Counted from the stretch's first letter, positions 9,686 through 19,292 are shown. The stretch is 33,439 nucleotides of DNA from Acetobacteraceae bacterium (GCA_023511555.1 JAIMBG010000005.1:1-33439); one strand, 5' to 3'. Notes: generated by a model from the letters alone, not told the origin. Made by a program: numbers and translations.

Positions 9686-10657
9686 TCACCCGCCGACCAG
9701 GCAGCCGTCCATCATGAGCAGCCGGCCGTCGACTGTCACGGTGGGCCGGCAAAACACCAGGTCCACGTGGATGGGGGCGCGGTTCCTGCCCCCGAAGGCG
9801 GAGTTGTCACCCAGGGCAAAGTGGCCGGTCCCGTATGCGCCCTCGTCCTCGATGATGCTCCCTACCACCCGGGCCAGGGGGTTCAGCCCCAGCGCGAACT
9901 CCGCCACCACGTAGGCCGAGGGGCTGGCGGCCGCCTGAAGCACGGCGCTAAGCCGCCGCGCCTCCTCCCCACCGCGCACCTCCACCGCGCGGCCTCGCCG
10001 GACGATCAGACGCACCGGCGCCTGCACCCGCCCCAGGATGGAGGCGCTTCCGTCGCACACCAGCTCGCCCTCGGTGAGCCGCTCCACCGGGGCCGCGAGC
10101 ACCTCCACATCAGGAACACCCGTGGCCGACCCCGGCGTCCGGGCCAGGCCGGTGCTGGCCGCTGGCGAGCGCCCCCGCAGCGAGAGGCGGACCCGCGTCC
10201 CGCCGGGGGCTGTGACCAGGACGTCCCGCGCCCCCCGGAGCGCCCGGGCCACCTCGCGCACCTTCGGCAGCAGCGCGTCGAAGTCGGCCGCCAGCGCGGG
10301 AGAGCGCAGCGTGTCCGGGGTGCACTCCGGCATAGACAGCACCCGCGCCCCGCGCTTCCGGGCGCGGCGGACCGCCCGGGTGTGGTAGATGGTGCAGGTG
10401 GTGGCGCCCACCACTACCTGCGAGGCGGCCATGGCCAGCGCCACTGGCGCCGGGGGCTCCCCGACCGGGAGTGTCGGGGGCGCCATCGTCACGGAGAGCG
10501 CCCGGGCCTCCGCCTCCACGGCGGCCAAGTATAGCGCCGCAGCCACTTCGGGGTCCCGCGCGGTATCGGAAAGCACCAGCACGGTTTCCCCGGGCCGCAC
10601 CCCGGCACAAACCTGGATGACCCTCCGAGCGCCCGCGGCCAGCGTCAGGCCCTCCAC
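9686..10657 (-). CDS. M29-like aminopeptidase (thermophilic aminopeptidase family)
   Basis: CAGVRPGETVLVLSDTARDPEVAAALYLAAVEA; C-terminal EFALGLNPLARVVGSIIEDEGAYGTGHFALGDNSAFGGRNRAPIHVDLVFCRPTVTVDGRLLM. Confidence 0.75.
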   Translation of the reverse strand: MEGLTLAAGARRVIQVCAGVRPGETVLVLSDTARDPEVAAALYLAAVEAEARALSVTMAPPTLPVGEPPAPVALAMAASQVVVGATTCTIYHTRAVRRARKRGARVLSMPECTPDTLRSPALAADFDALLPKVREVARALRGARDVLVTAPGGTRVRLSLRGRSPAASTGLARTPGSATGVPDVEVLAAPVERLTEGELVCDGSASILGRVQAPVRLIVRRGRAVEVRGGEEARRLSAVLQAAASPSAYVVAEFALGLNPLARVVGSIIEDEGAYGTGHFALGDNSAFGGRNRAPIHVDLVFCRPTVTVDGRLLMMDGCLVGG

Positions 10658-10746
10658 TCCAGCGACCCCCTCCCCCCGCCATGGGCTCCGGGTCCGGTCC
10701 CCCGATGCCGGGCAACCGGCCCCTCAGGCCCCGCCCCTCGCGGCAC

Positions 10747-11547
10747 CTACCCCGACACGGCCCGGGACAGGAAGACTCCCACTACCATTCCCAAGACCAG
10801 CCCCACGGTGGCCGAGTGTCCCCGCGACAGCCGGCTGGCCGCGGGGATCAACTCGTCAGCCGTCACGTACAGCATGGCCCCCGCGGCCGTCCCCAGGCTC
10901 AGGGCCAGGAAAAGCGGCGAAACGGCGGCCAGCGAGGCGCCCCCCAGGGCCCCCAGGGCCTGGGGCAGGCCCGCCAGGGCGCAGGCCGCCGCGATTCGGC
11001 CGGCCCCCAGCCCCCCAGCCAGCATGGGCAGCGCCATGGCCAGCCCCTCGGGGACGTTGTGGAGCGCGATGGCGAAGGCCAGCCCCGCCCCCACCAGCTC
11101 CCTGTGGGCGTAGCCCGCGCCGATGGCCACGCCCTCGGGGAGGTTGTGCATGGCGACGCCCAGGCCCACGAGGATCCCCGCCCGGACGAAGCCGGGAGCT
11201 ACAGCCTCGGATCCCTCCGAGGCGTGCAACAGGAACTGGCCGCGGCCCGGATCGGGCCGGCCGGGGCTGTGAAAGTGGAAGTGGGGCAGGTAGAGGTCGG
11301 CCAGGAAGAGGAGGCCTACGCCCAGCACAAAGCCGGCCATGCCGGGGACGAGCCCTGCGGCCTCAAACGACTCCGGCATGAGGCTGAAGCCGGTCAGCGC
11401 CAGCATCACGCCCGCCGCAAGGCCCAGGAGCACGCTCACCGCGGAGGGCCCCGGCCGGCGGAACACCAGGGCCAAAACGCCCCCCAGGCCGGTCCCCCCT
11501 ACCCCCGCGATCAGGCCCACCACCGTGGCCAGCACCGCTGCATCCAT
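10747..11547 (-). CDS. ZIP family metal transporter
   Basis: Multiple TM segments with HNLPEGVAIGAG and HNVPEGLAMALPMLAGG motifs. Confidence 0.93.
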   Translation of the reverse strand: MDAAVLATVVGLIAGVGGTGLGGVLALVFRRPGPSAVSVLLGLAAGVMLALTGFSLMPESFEAAGLVPGMAGFVLGVGLLFLADLYLPHFHFHSPGRPDPGRGQFLLHASEGSEAVAPGFVRAGILVGLGVAMHNLPEGVAIGAGYAHRELVGAGLAFAIALHNVPEGLAMALPMLAGGLGAGRIAAACALAGLPQALGALGGASLAAVSPLFLALSLGTAAGAMLYVTADELIPAASRLSRGHSATVGLVLGMVVGVFLSRAVSG

Positions 11548-11581
11548 CGCCGCCCCCCCTTCCGGCGCTCGCTCGTCACCA

Positions 11582-11596
11582 GATAATGATGATTCG
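11582..11596. promoter_or_regulatory. Candidate Fur/Zur-family-like operator upstream of the ZIP gene
   Basis: GATAATGATGATTCG resembles the left part of the classical Fur box GATAATGATAATCATTATC; short AT-rich patch about 35 nt upstream of the ZIP start. Confidence 0.3.
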
Positions 11597-11650
11597 CCGG
11601 CGGCGACGGCCTTCCTTCCGGCCCGTCGCCGGGGGCCGGCGGGGCCGCAC

Positions 11651-12583
11651 TCAGCCGAAAAGTCCGGTGGAGAGGTAGCGTTCGCCGGTGTCGGGGAGTA
11701 TCGTCACGACCAGTTTGCCCCTGTTCTCCGGCCTTGCCGCCAGTTGAACCGCCGCCCAGGCAGCGGCGCCGGACGACACCCCCGCGAGCAGTCCCTCCTC
11801 CCTGGCCAGGCGCCGGGCCATCTCCTCGGCCTGTTCCTGCGGGACGCTCACCACCTCGTCAATGAGATCCCGCCTCAGCACCGGCGGGACGAACCCCGCG
11901 CCTATTCCCTGGATGCGGTGGGCCCCCGGACGGCCGCCGGAGAGCACCGGCGACTCCGCTGGCTCGACGGCGACGGCCCTGAACCCAGGCTTCCGACGTC
12001 TGATGGCGGCCGCCACGCCCGATATCGTGCCCCCGGTGCCCACGCCCGCCACCAGGATGTCGACGCGGCCCCGGGTGTCCCGCCAGATCTCGACCGCCGT
12101 GGTCTCTTCGTGGATCCGGGGGTTGGCGGGGTTGCTGAACTGCCGGGTCATGAATGCGCCGGGGATGCCCGCCGCCAGCTCCTCCGCCCTGTTCACTGCA
12201 CCCGGCATCCCGTCCGCGCCAGGCGTGAGCACCACCTCGGCGCCCAAGGCGCTCAGCAGCTTACGCCGCTCCAGCGACACGGTTTCGGGAAGGGTAAGTA
12301 TGAGCCGGTAGCCCCTGGCGGCGGCGACGAACGCCAGGGCAATGCCGGTGTTCCCGCTGGTGGCCTCGACCAGAGTGGCCCCCGGCCCCAGGAGGCCCGC
12401 CCGTTCCGCGGCGTCCACCATGGCCACCCCGACGCGATCCTTGACGCTGCCGCAAGGGTTGAGCGACTCCAGCTTGGCGGCGACCTCCGCCACGCACCCC
12501 CGGGTCACCCGGTTCAGCCGGACCAGGGGGGTGCCGCCGACAAGCTCTGTCACGTCCCGGGCTATCCGCCTCCTCACCGCCAC
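11651..12583 (-). CDS. cysK: Cysteine synthase A (O-acetylserine sulfhydrylase)
   Basis: [32 protein letters not shown] (PLP lysine); [47 protein letters not shown]. Confidence 0.95.
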   Translation of the reverse strand: MAVRRRIARDVTELVGGTPLVRLNRVTRGCVAEVAAKLESLNPCGSVKDRVGVAMVDAAERAGLLGPGATLVEATSGNTGIALAFVAAARGYRLILTLPETVSLERRKLLSALGAEVVLTPGADGMPGAVNRAEELAAGIPGAFMTRQFSNPANPRIHEETTAVEIWRDTRGRVDILVAGVGTGGTISGVAAAIRRRKPGFRAVAVEPAESPVLSGGRPGAHRIQGIGAGFVPPVLRRDLIDEVVSVPQEQAEEMARRLAREEGLLAGVSSGAAAWAAVQLAARPENRGKLVVTILPDTGERYLSTGLFG

Positions 12584-12589
12584 CGCCGC

Positions 12590-13234
12590 CTACGCCTCCC
12601 CCCCCGTCCCGAGGGCCCGGACCTGCTGCTCCAGGGCCTCGATCCGCCTCGCCAACCCCGACAGCGCCTCCACCACCGGATCGGGAAGGCTTCCGTGATC
12701 CAGAGTATCGGCCCTCACCCCCTGCCTGGCGGTGATGCGGCCCGGCACACCTACCACCGTACAGTTGTCCGGGACCGGCGAGATCACCACCGCGCCGGCC
12801 CCTATCCTGGAGCCGTCACCGACGCGGATGGGGCCCAATACCTTGGCCCCCGCGCCGACCACCACGCCTTTTCCGAGGGTGGGGTGCCGCTTCCCCTTCT
12901 CCTTCCCGGTGCCGCCTAAGGTGACCCCCTGGTAGAGGGTGACGTCGTCCCCGACCTCCGCGGTCTCGCCGATGACCACGCCCGCCCCGTGGTCTATGAA
13001 CACCCTCCGGCCGAGCCTGGCTCCGGGATGGATCTCAATGCCGGTAAGCCACCGGCCCAGATGGGACACCAGCCGGGCCAGCAGGTACAGGCGGGCCCGA
13101 TACAAACGGTGGGCCACCCGGTGGAGCCATACGGCGTGAAGGCCGGGATAGCAGAGCACCACCTCTATCCAGCTCCGGGCCGCGGGGTCCCTCTCGAAGA
13201 CGACAGCGATGTCCTCCCGCATGCGCCCCGACAT
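12590..13234 (-). CDS. cysE: Serine O-acetyltransferase
   Basis: Left-handed beta-helix: [86 protein letters not shown]. Confidence 0.96.
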   Translation of the reverse strand: MSGRMREDIAVVFERDPAARSWIEVVLCYPGLHAVWLHRVAHRLYRARLYLLARLVSHLGRWLTGIEIHPGARLGRRVFIDHGAGVVIGETAEVGDDVTLYQGVTLGGTGKEKGKRHPTLGKGVVVGAGAKVLGPIRVGDGSRIGAGAVVISPVPDNCTVVGVPGRITARQGVRADTLDHGSLPDPVVEALSGLARRIEALEQQVRALGTGGEA

Positions 13235-13704
13235 GGCTCAGCCCCCTTCATTTCCGCCGGCCCCCCGCGGGCCCCGGCCGGCCGCCCCTCAATGAGCGAC
13301 TGGAGCGTCACGGCCTCGAGCGCCGCCTCCATCTGGCGCTGGAGCCGGACCCACGCCGGCCGACTGGGGCAGCTTCCCTGCCTGCGGCACCGACCGCCCG
13401 CCGGCCCTTCGCCCGGCACCAGGCACTTTACAGGGGCGATGGGGCCCTCCAGGGCGCGGACCACGCCGGCGACGGTTATCCGGGAGGGGCTCTTAAGCAG
13501 CCTGTAGCCGCCGCGAAGCCCCCTGGAGGCCTGAACGTACCCTGACTTCCTCAGTTGGTGGAAGATGAGGCTCAGGTACGGCCGCGATATCCCCTCTCTC
13601 TCAGCGACACGGGCCAGCGACACCGGGCCGCCGTCTCGGGACATGACCGCCAGGGCGCACAGCGCCCGGACGCCGTACCTGGCCTTCGTCGACAGCCTCA
13701 CCAA
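13165..13704 (-). CDS. Rrf2 family transcriptional regulator (CymR/IscR-like) with three clustered cysteines
   Basis: [19 protein letters not shown]...[67 protein letters not shown]...C...C. Confidence 0.93.
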   Translation of the reverse strand: MVRLSTKARYGVRALCALAVMSRDGGPVSLARVAEREGISRPYLSLIFHQLRKSGYVQASRGLRGGYRLLKSPSRITVAGVVRALEGPIAPVKCLVPGEGPAGGRCRRQGSCPSRPAWVRLQRQMEAALEAVTLQSLIEGRPAGARGGPAEMKGAEPCRGACGRTSLSSSRGTPRPGAG

Positions 13705-13757
13705 GATACCTGCCTCTCCAAGGAATAATTATCGTTTTACTTTGAATTCTAGAGACT

Positions 13758-13786
13758 ATCATACCACCTGCCAGCCCGCAAGGCAA
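13758..13786 (-). promoter_or_regulatory. Sigma-A-like promoter of the rrf2-cysE-cysK operon
   Basis: Minus strand TTGCCT (13786-13781), 17-nt spacer, TATGAT (13763-13758), followed by an AT-rich leader. Confidence 0.65.
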
Positions 13787-13832
13787 CCCCGGGCAGGCCC
13801 TGCGTGCGCCCGAGGACGCCGGCTCGCACCGC

Positions 13833-15437
13833 CTACCCCTCTCCGGCCCCGGCCAACCCGCGGTCCAGACACCGGTATTGCAGCGCCTCGGCCAGGTCGC
13901 TGGGCCTGAGCTCGCCCTCCCACCCCTCCAAATCGGCTATGGTCCGGGCAACCCGCAGCACCCCGTCGCGGGCCCTGAGACTGAGGCCCAGGCGTTCGAA
14001 CGCCGCGGCCAGCAGGGCGGCGCCGGTCCGGTCGGGGCGGCAAAACCTCTCCACCAAACTGCCGCTGAGCTCCCCGTTGAGCAGCCCCCCCAGGCCTGCG
14101 GCCTCAGACCGCCGAGCCTGCACGCCCCTGGCTCGGGCCACCCTGTCCCTCACCGCCGCGCTGGGCTCGGGGGGAGGGCCTCCCTCCGCCTCGGCCAGGG
14201 AGGGTCGGGCTACCTCGAGCTGCAGGTCGAGCCGATCCAGCAAGGGCCCGCCGACCCGACCCAGGTGGCGGCGGACCTGTCCGGGGGTGCAGGCGCAGGG
14301 GTGCAGCGGGTCCCCCCGATGGCCGCAGGGGCAGGGGTTCATGGCCGCCACCAGCAGGACCCTCGCCGGCAGTGAGGCTCCGCCCGCGGCCCCTGCCAGG
14401 AGTATGCGGCCCTCCTCCAGCGGCCGCCGGAGGGCGGCCAGGGCTGCGGGCTCAAACCCCGACAGCTCATCCAAAAACAGTACGCCCCGGTGGGCCAGGG
14501 TCAGCTCCCCCGGGCGCGGCCGGTCCCCTGACCAGCCCCCCACCAGCGCCCGCACCGAGCAGGAGTGGTGGGGAGCCCTGAACGGACGGCGCCGGGGCAG
14601 GGCATGGCCTGCAGTCAGCCCTCCCATCGCCCCCCAGATACAGGCCACCTCCAGGGCCTCCGGCGGTGAAAGCGGCGGCAGCAGCCCCACCAGACGGCGG
14701 CAGAGCATGGTCTTCCCTACCCCGGGGGGCCCCACCAGCAGGAGGTGGTGCCCTCCGGCCGCAGCCACCTCCACCGCCCGGCGGGCGGCGGAAAGCCCCC
14801 TCACCTCAGAGAGGTCCTCCTCCCTGCCCGGCGTCCCTCCACCCCAGGCCGCATCGGCCCAGGGCGGGGCGCCCGATGCCTCCGCCGGCGGCTGCCCGGG
14901 GCACGGTTCACCCGGCCAGCCGCCCTCCGGGGGTGCGCCCCCCAGCAGCCGGACCGCCTGGGCCAGGCTTCCCACCGGCTCCAGCTCCAGCCCCTCGGCC
15001 AGGCCGGCCTCCGGGGCGCAGGCGGCTGGCAGAACCAGGCGGCGCCCCAGCCGGCCTGCGGCCAGGGCCAGAGCCAGGGCCCCCCGGACCGGCCGGGCCT
15101 CGCCCCCCAGCGAGAGGCCGCCCACCGCCATCCGCGGCTCCAAAGACTTTGCGGGCAACCGCCCGCTGGCGGCCAGCACCCCCAGCGCCACCGGAAGGTC
15201 CAGGGCCTCCGGCTCCTCTCCCCCTCCCATCGCACTCAGGCTCACGGTCACTCGACGGAGAGGGAAGGGAAACCCCGAGTTGCGCAGGGCTGCCCGGACG
15301 CGCTGCCTCAGCCCCCTCGCCGCCGGGGCTCCCAGCCCCACCACGTCGAAGACCGGGACCCCGGCGGACACGTCTACCTCCACGTCCACCGGCCGGCCCT
15401 CCACCCCCCACAGTACACAGCCCAGCACCCGGGCCAC
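13833..15437 (-). CDS. comM: YifB/ComM family Mg-chelatase-like AAA+ ATPase
   Basis: N-terminal Lon-protease-like domain VDVEVDVSAGVPVFDVVGLGAPA; Walker A VGPPGVGKTMLCRRL; Walker B GVLFLDELSGF; CPCGHRGDPLHPCACT. Confidence 0.95.
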   Translation of the reverse strand: MARVLGCVLWGVEGRPVDVEVDVSAGVPVFDVVGLGAPAARGLRQRVRAALRNSGFPFPLRRVTVSLSAMGGGEEPEALDLPVALGVLAASGRLPAKSLEPRMAVGGLSLGGEARPVRGALALALAAGRLGRRLVLPAACAPEAGLAEGLELEPVGSLAQAVRLLGGAPPEGGWPGEPCPGQPPAEASGAPPWADAAWGGGTPGREEDLSEVRGLSAARRAVEVAAAGGHHLLLVGPPGVGKTMLCRRLVGLLPPLSPPEALEVACIWGAMGGLTAGHALPRRRPFRAPHHSCSVRALVGGWSGDRPRPGELTLAHRGVLFLDELSGFEPAALAALRRPLEEGRILLAGAAGGASLPARVLLVAAMNPCPCGHRGDPLHPCACTPGQVRRHLGRVGGPLLDRLDLQLEVARPSLAEAEGGPPPEPSAAVRDRVARARGVQARRSEAAGLGGLLNGELSGSLVERFCRPDRTGAALLAAAFERLGLSLRARDGVLRVARTIADLEGWEGELRPSDLAEALQYRCLDRGLAGAGEG

Positions 15438-15725
15438 CCGGCCCCGCCGTCCGACCCCGCCGCCCTCCCCGCCCGCGCCGATGGCCCAGCCCTCCCCCGG
15501 AGCGCACGGCTGGCGGATGGCCTGGGGACGCCCCGCAGGCTGACGCCGCGCGCCCTGGGGCCGCCCCGTGTGGCAGCGGCCCCGCGCCTCCCAGTCTAGC
15601 CGATGCCGCGGCGCCGGGTCAAACTTCGGTGGACCCCGGTGAGGGCCGCACGGCTCCGTCGGCAGGGGGCCGGGCCTCAGTCCCGCCCTCAGGCGCTGGC
15701 GCGCCCGCCCCCCGGCCGCCGGAGC

Positions 15726-16193
15726 TCAGGGCACGAACGCGACTGCGGCCACCACGCACCCCAGCCGCCGGACCTGGTGATCCACAGACCGCACCAGGTA
15801 GCGCTCCAGCGCCAGGCCCCTGAGCGCAAAGCCCTCTCGCAGTCTGGCCACGGCCCCCTTCTCCGCCCGGAAGCGGTCCATCGCCCCCCGATTCTCCATT
15901 ATGATACCGTACGGGGCCTGGCCCCACCCCACCGCGACCGCTGCCGCTATCACCTCGCCGGGTTTGGAACTGGCGTGGGCGCTCAGCACCACCGGAAGCA
16001 TCGACCCGGGGGGGAGCTCCACAGATTCCCGCGGCTCCAGCCCCGGGGGCAGTATGCTACTCAGCTTCAGAAGGTTGCAGTTGGCTATGCCCGCCCTGAT
16101 CAGCGCCGCGTCGAAGGCCGTGAGCTCCGAGTTTCCCTCCCCCGAGCCCGCCACCACAACGAAGCCCTTCATCCCCTCCAGCACCCGCCTCAC
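15726..16193 (-). CDS. Pyruvoyl-dependent arginine decarboxylase (PvlArgDC)
   Basis: VVAGSGEGNSELTAFDAALIRAGIANCNLLKLSSILPPGLEP (self-cleavage-type SS) ... GEVIAAAVAVGWG...GIIMEN. Confidence 0.9.
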   Translation of the reverse strand: MRRVLEGMKGFVVVAGSGEGNSELTAFDAALIRAGIANCNLLKLSSILPPGLEPRESVELPPGSMLPVVLSAHASSKPGEVIAAAVAVGWGQAPYGIIMENRGAMDRFRAEKGAVARLREGFALRGLALERYLVRSVDHQVRRLGCVVAAVAFVP

Positions 16194-16331
16194 CTCACCC
16201 TCAGTCTATGGCCGGGGGGTGCCTCCGCGCCCGTGGCCGGCCGGCGGCGGCCGCGACCCGCCCGCCCGGGTAACCCATGGCCCGGCCCAGGCCATATACT
16301 GAATCGGCAAGCAGGAAGGCGGTGAGGGGCA

Positions 16332-16859
16332 GTGGAGGCCGTCCTGGGCAGCGTGACGGGGGTGCTGGCGGCCGCACTCCTCTACGCCGCGTTCTTGAGC
16401 TGGCAGGGAGACGCCGATATCGTGCTCCAGGTGGAGAACGCCCAGCCGAGGAACCTCACAGTGTCCGACGGGCAGGCGCGGTTCGAGCTGGCCGTCCCCT
16501 TGTTCAACCGGGGGAAGCAGGACGGCATGGTGCTGGAGTTCCTGGTTCGGCCGGGGTTCGTCGGCCAGCTCAAAGGGCGGGCGCGCATCAGGGCGGGGGC
16601 GGTTTGGGGGGAGGACGATGAAGGCTCCGGCTACTGGAGGGCCGCCCTGCTCAGGCGCCGCGAGGCGCTGCCCGCCCGGGTGTTCCTGGAGGTGCAGCTC
16701 CACACCGGGGATCCCGCGCGCGACCGGCTGCCTGCCGCCCTTCCCAGGATACCCCTCGCCATCTACTTCGAGTTCGTGGGGAGGAAGCAGATCGAATGGC
16801 GGCTGGCGGAGCTGGTGCTAAACCCTTCGGACTTCGTTGGGGTGGGCGCCGGGACCTGA
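16332..16859 (+). CDS. Membrane-anchored protein of unknown function
   Basis: GTG 16332 after a GGTGAGGGG purine tract; single N-terminal TM (VLGSVTGVLAAALLYAAFLSW) followed by a soluble beta-rich-looking domain; overlaps the start of the next gene. Confidence 0.65.
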   Translation: MEAVLGSVTGVLAAALLYAAFLSWQGDADIVLQVENAQPRNLTVSDGQARFELAVPLFNRGKQDGMVLEFLVRPGFVGQLKGRARIRAGAVWGEDDEGSGYWRAALLRRREALPARVFLEVQLHTGDPARDRLPAALPRIPLAIYFEFVGRKQIEWRLAELVLNPSDFVGVGAGT

Positions 16860-17530
16860 AGCCCCAGGCCTTCCCCATCCGCACCCGCATACTGACCCCC
16901 GACGACGACCTCATCCAGGTGCTGAGGGAGTATGCCGGCCCCCTGCTGGGCCGGGGCAGCGTGGTGGCGGTGTCCGAGACCGCCCTGGCCATACTGCAGG
17001 GGCGGTTTGTGCGCCCCGAGCGGGTGCGGCCGGGGCCGCTGGCGCGGTTCTTGGCCCGGTTCGTCAGCCGGACCGGAAGCCTGTCTTCGCCCTTTGCGCT
17101 GCAACTCGTCATGCAGGAGCACGGCCGGGCCCGCGTGGCTCTGGCTTTCCTGGTGGGGGTCATAACCCGGCTGCTGCTGGGCCGCTCCGGGGATCTCTAC
17201 CGCATCGCCGGCCCCCAGGCCTCCCTGGTCGACGACGTCACCGGGACGCTCCCCCCCTACGACAAGCACATCGTGCTGGGCCCCAAGGACCCCCAGAGAG
17301 TGGTGGAGGAGATAAGGCGCCGGACCGGGTCTGAGGCGGCGGTCATCGACGCCAACGACCTGGGGGGGGTGAGCATCGTGGCGGCCACCCGCGGGGTGAA
17401 CCGGGCCCACCTCCGGGAGGTGTTCAGGACCAACCCCTGGGGCAACGGCGACGAGCAGACGCCCATCCTCATCCTCCGCTACTCCACCTCCTCCGCCCCG
17501 CCGCCGCGCCTGCGGGGCCTCGCCTCATAG
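16796..17530 (+). CDS. Coenzyme F420-0:L-glutamate ligase (CofE)-like protein
   Basis: FPIRTRILTPDDDLIQVLREYAGPLLGRGSVVAVSETALAILQGRF...GPQASLVDDVTGTLPPYDKHIVLGPKDP...AAVIDANDLGGVSIVAAT. Confidence 0.7.
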   Translation: MAAGGAGAKPFGLRWGGRRDLKPQAFPIRTRILTPDDDLIQVLREYAGPLLGRGSVVAVSETALAILQGRFVRPERVRPGPLARFLARFVSRTGSLSSPFALQLVMQEHGRARVALAFLVGVITRLLLGRSGDLYRIAGPQASLVDDVTGTLPPYDKHIVLGPKDPQRVVEEIRRRTGSEAAVIDANDLGGVSIVAATRGVNRAHLREVFRTNPWGNGDEQTPILILRYSTSSAPPPRLRGLAS

Positions 17531-17603
17531 AGGACGGGGCATCACCCCCCGCGCCCGCGAATAAGCATACCCCGTAGCCGGCTGCGGGCCGGAGGGGTAG
17601 CTC

Positions 17604-19292
17604 ATGCGGTCGGGCCGTCTGCTGCGGGAGACCGCCATCCTGGCCGCCGCGGGGCTGGGCTGCAAGCTCCTGGGCGGCCTGTCCAAGCTCCCGCTGGCCT
17701 GGATGCTGGGGGCGCACGGCATCGGCGTCTTTCAGCTTGCGTTCACCTTCTACGGCCTCACCCTGGCGCTGGCGGTCTCGGGCTTTCCTGTGGCAGCCTC
17801 CAAGCTGGTGGCCGAAAGGACGGCCGTGGGCGATTCAGCGGGGGCGCGGGCGGGGTTCAGGCTGGCCTACGCCCTGCTCTTCGCGATAGGGGCCCTGGCC
17901 TCGGCCGCTCTCTACTTCGGGGCCCCAGGCGTGGCCGCCCTGCTTCGCAACCCTCACGTTTCGGGGCCGCTTAAGGCCACCGCGCCCGCCGTTCTCCTGG
18001 TCGCGCTGGCCGCCGCCTACCGCGGCTACTTCCAGGGCCACCGCCGGCTCATCCCCACCGCCGTCTCCCAGCTCGCCGAGCAGGCGGTCCGCGTCGCCGC
18101 CATGCTGGCGCTGGCCTACCTCCTGCGCCCCCGCGGCCTGGTTCCCGCCGTCACCGGCGCCAGCCTGGGCAGCACCCTGGGGGCGCTTGCCGCCCTTCTG
18201 GTGGTGGGCTGGCTGTACCACATCGGCGGCCGCCTGGGCGGAGGAACGGACGGCGGGTTCCGCCGGAGAGGGGGCGGAGTACGGTCCCGCCGAACCCCGG
18301 GGCGGCGCGGGCGGCTCAGGCCGGTGCCCTGGCACCCCCCGCCGCCGGCGCCTCCTCCCGCCTGGCGGCTGCGGGGGCGCGGGCCGGGGGCCGGGGCGCT
18401 GCTCCGGAGCCTGGCCGCAACCGCAGCGCCGGTGTCGGCTGGGAGCGCGGTGCTGCCGGTCACCGAGGCCGCCGTGGCCGTCATCGTGCTGGCCCGGCTC
18501 CAGGCGGCGGGCTACACCTCCCTTGGCGCCACCCACCTTTACGGGGAGCTTTACGGCCTGGCCTACTCCCTGGTCACGCTGCCCGCCATAGCCGCGGCCG
18601 CCCTGGCGGCGGCGCTGGTCCCCGCCGTGGCCGGGGCGGTGGCGGCCGGAGACCTGCGGCGGGCCGCCACGTACGCCCGTTCTTCGCTGCGGCTCACCGT
18701 GGTGGGCTCGCTCCCCGCGGCGCTGGGGATGTATCTTTTGGCCGCGCCACTCTGCGGCCTGCTCTTCGGGGTTAGAGAGGCCGGGGCCGCGCTGGCCCCC
18801 CTGGCCCCGGCCGCGCTGCTCATCGCGCTACAGCAGACCACCACCGGCCTGCTGCAGGGCCTGGGCCGCCCCGTGGTGCCGGTCGTGGGGATGGTCCTGG
18901 GCGGGCTGGCCAACGCCGCCCTGGCCTACTGGCTCACCGCGATCCCCTCCCTGGGCATCGCCGGCGCGGCCGGCGCGGTGGTGGGGGGGTACGCGGTGGC
19001 AGTGGGGGTCAACCTGGCCTGCCTGCTGGGCCGGCCGGGGTTCTGGCCGGCCCTGGGGGACGCGGCGGCGAAACCCTTCATCGCCTGCTGGCTCATGGCC
19101 CTGGCGGTGCAGAGGGCGCACCCGGCCCTGGCCCGGACTCTCGGGCAGGGGGTGGGGGTGCTCCTGGCGGTGGTGGTGGGGTCGGCGGTGTACGCCGCCG
19201 CGATGCTGGTGATGAGGGGATTCAGCCGCCAGGAGCTGGAGCTGGTCCCCGGGATCGGTGCGGGGCTGGCGAGGCGGTTCGGGAAGAGATAG
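17604..19292 (+). CDS. MATE/MOP-superfamily polysaccharide/lipid flippase, MurJ/SpoVB-like
   Basis: About 12-14 hydrophobic segments; ASFQLAFTFYGLTLALAVSGFPVAASKLVAE-type N-terminal region; AAYRGYFQGHRRLIPTAVSQLAEQAVRVA; AALIALQQTTTGLLQGLGRP-like C-terminal region. Confidence 0.88.
   Translation: MRSGRLLRETAILAAAGLGCKLLGGLSKLPLAWMLGAHGIGVFQLAFTFYGLTLALAVSGFPVAASKLVAERTAVGDSAGARAGFRLAYALLFAIGALASAALYFGAPGVAALLRNPHVSGPLKATAPAVLLVALAAAYRGYFQGHRRLIPTAVSQLAEQAVRVAAMLALAYLLRPRGLVPAVTGASLGSTLGALAALLVVGWLYHIGGRLGGGTDGGFRRRGGGVRSRRTPGRRGRLRPVPWHPPPPAPPPAWRLRGRGPGAGALLRSLAATAAPVSAGSAVLPVTEAAVAVIVLARLQAAGYTSLGATHLYGELYGLAYSLVTLPAIAAAALAAALVPAVAGAVAAGDLRRAATYARSSLRLTVVGSLPAALGMYLLAAPLCGLLFGVREAGAALAPLAPAALLIALQQTTTGLLQGLGRPVVPVVGMVLGGLANAALAYWLTAIPSLGIAGAAGAVVGGYAVAVGVNLACLLGRPGFWPALGDAAAKPFIACWLMALAVQRAHPALARTLGQGVGVLLAVVVGSAVYAAAMLVMRGFSRQELELVPGIGAGLARRFGKR

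Noticed and set aside
11339-12919. 526-aa plus-strand ORF spanning cysK and cysE
   Set aside because: Crosses several well-supported minus-strand genes; no family features.
2807-15437. dprA and comM in one window as a competence island
   Set aside because: Both are widespread housekeeping-like genes, lie ~10 kb apart with unrelated genes between, and no com uptake genes are present.
13804-15543. 579-aa plus-strand ORF opposite comM
   Set aside because: Antisense shadow ORF typical of very GC-rich DNA; low-complexity Ser/Pro/Arg composition; comM on the other strand has full motifs.
14666-15823. 385-aa Pro/Arg-rich plus-strand ORF
   Set aside because: Low-complexity antisense frame over comM.
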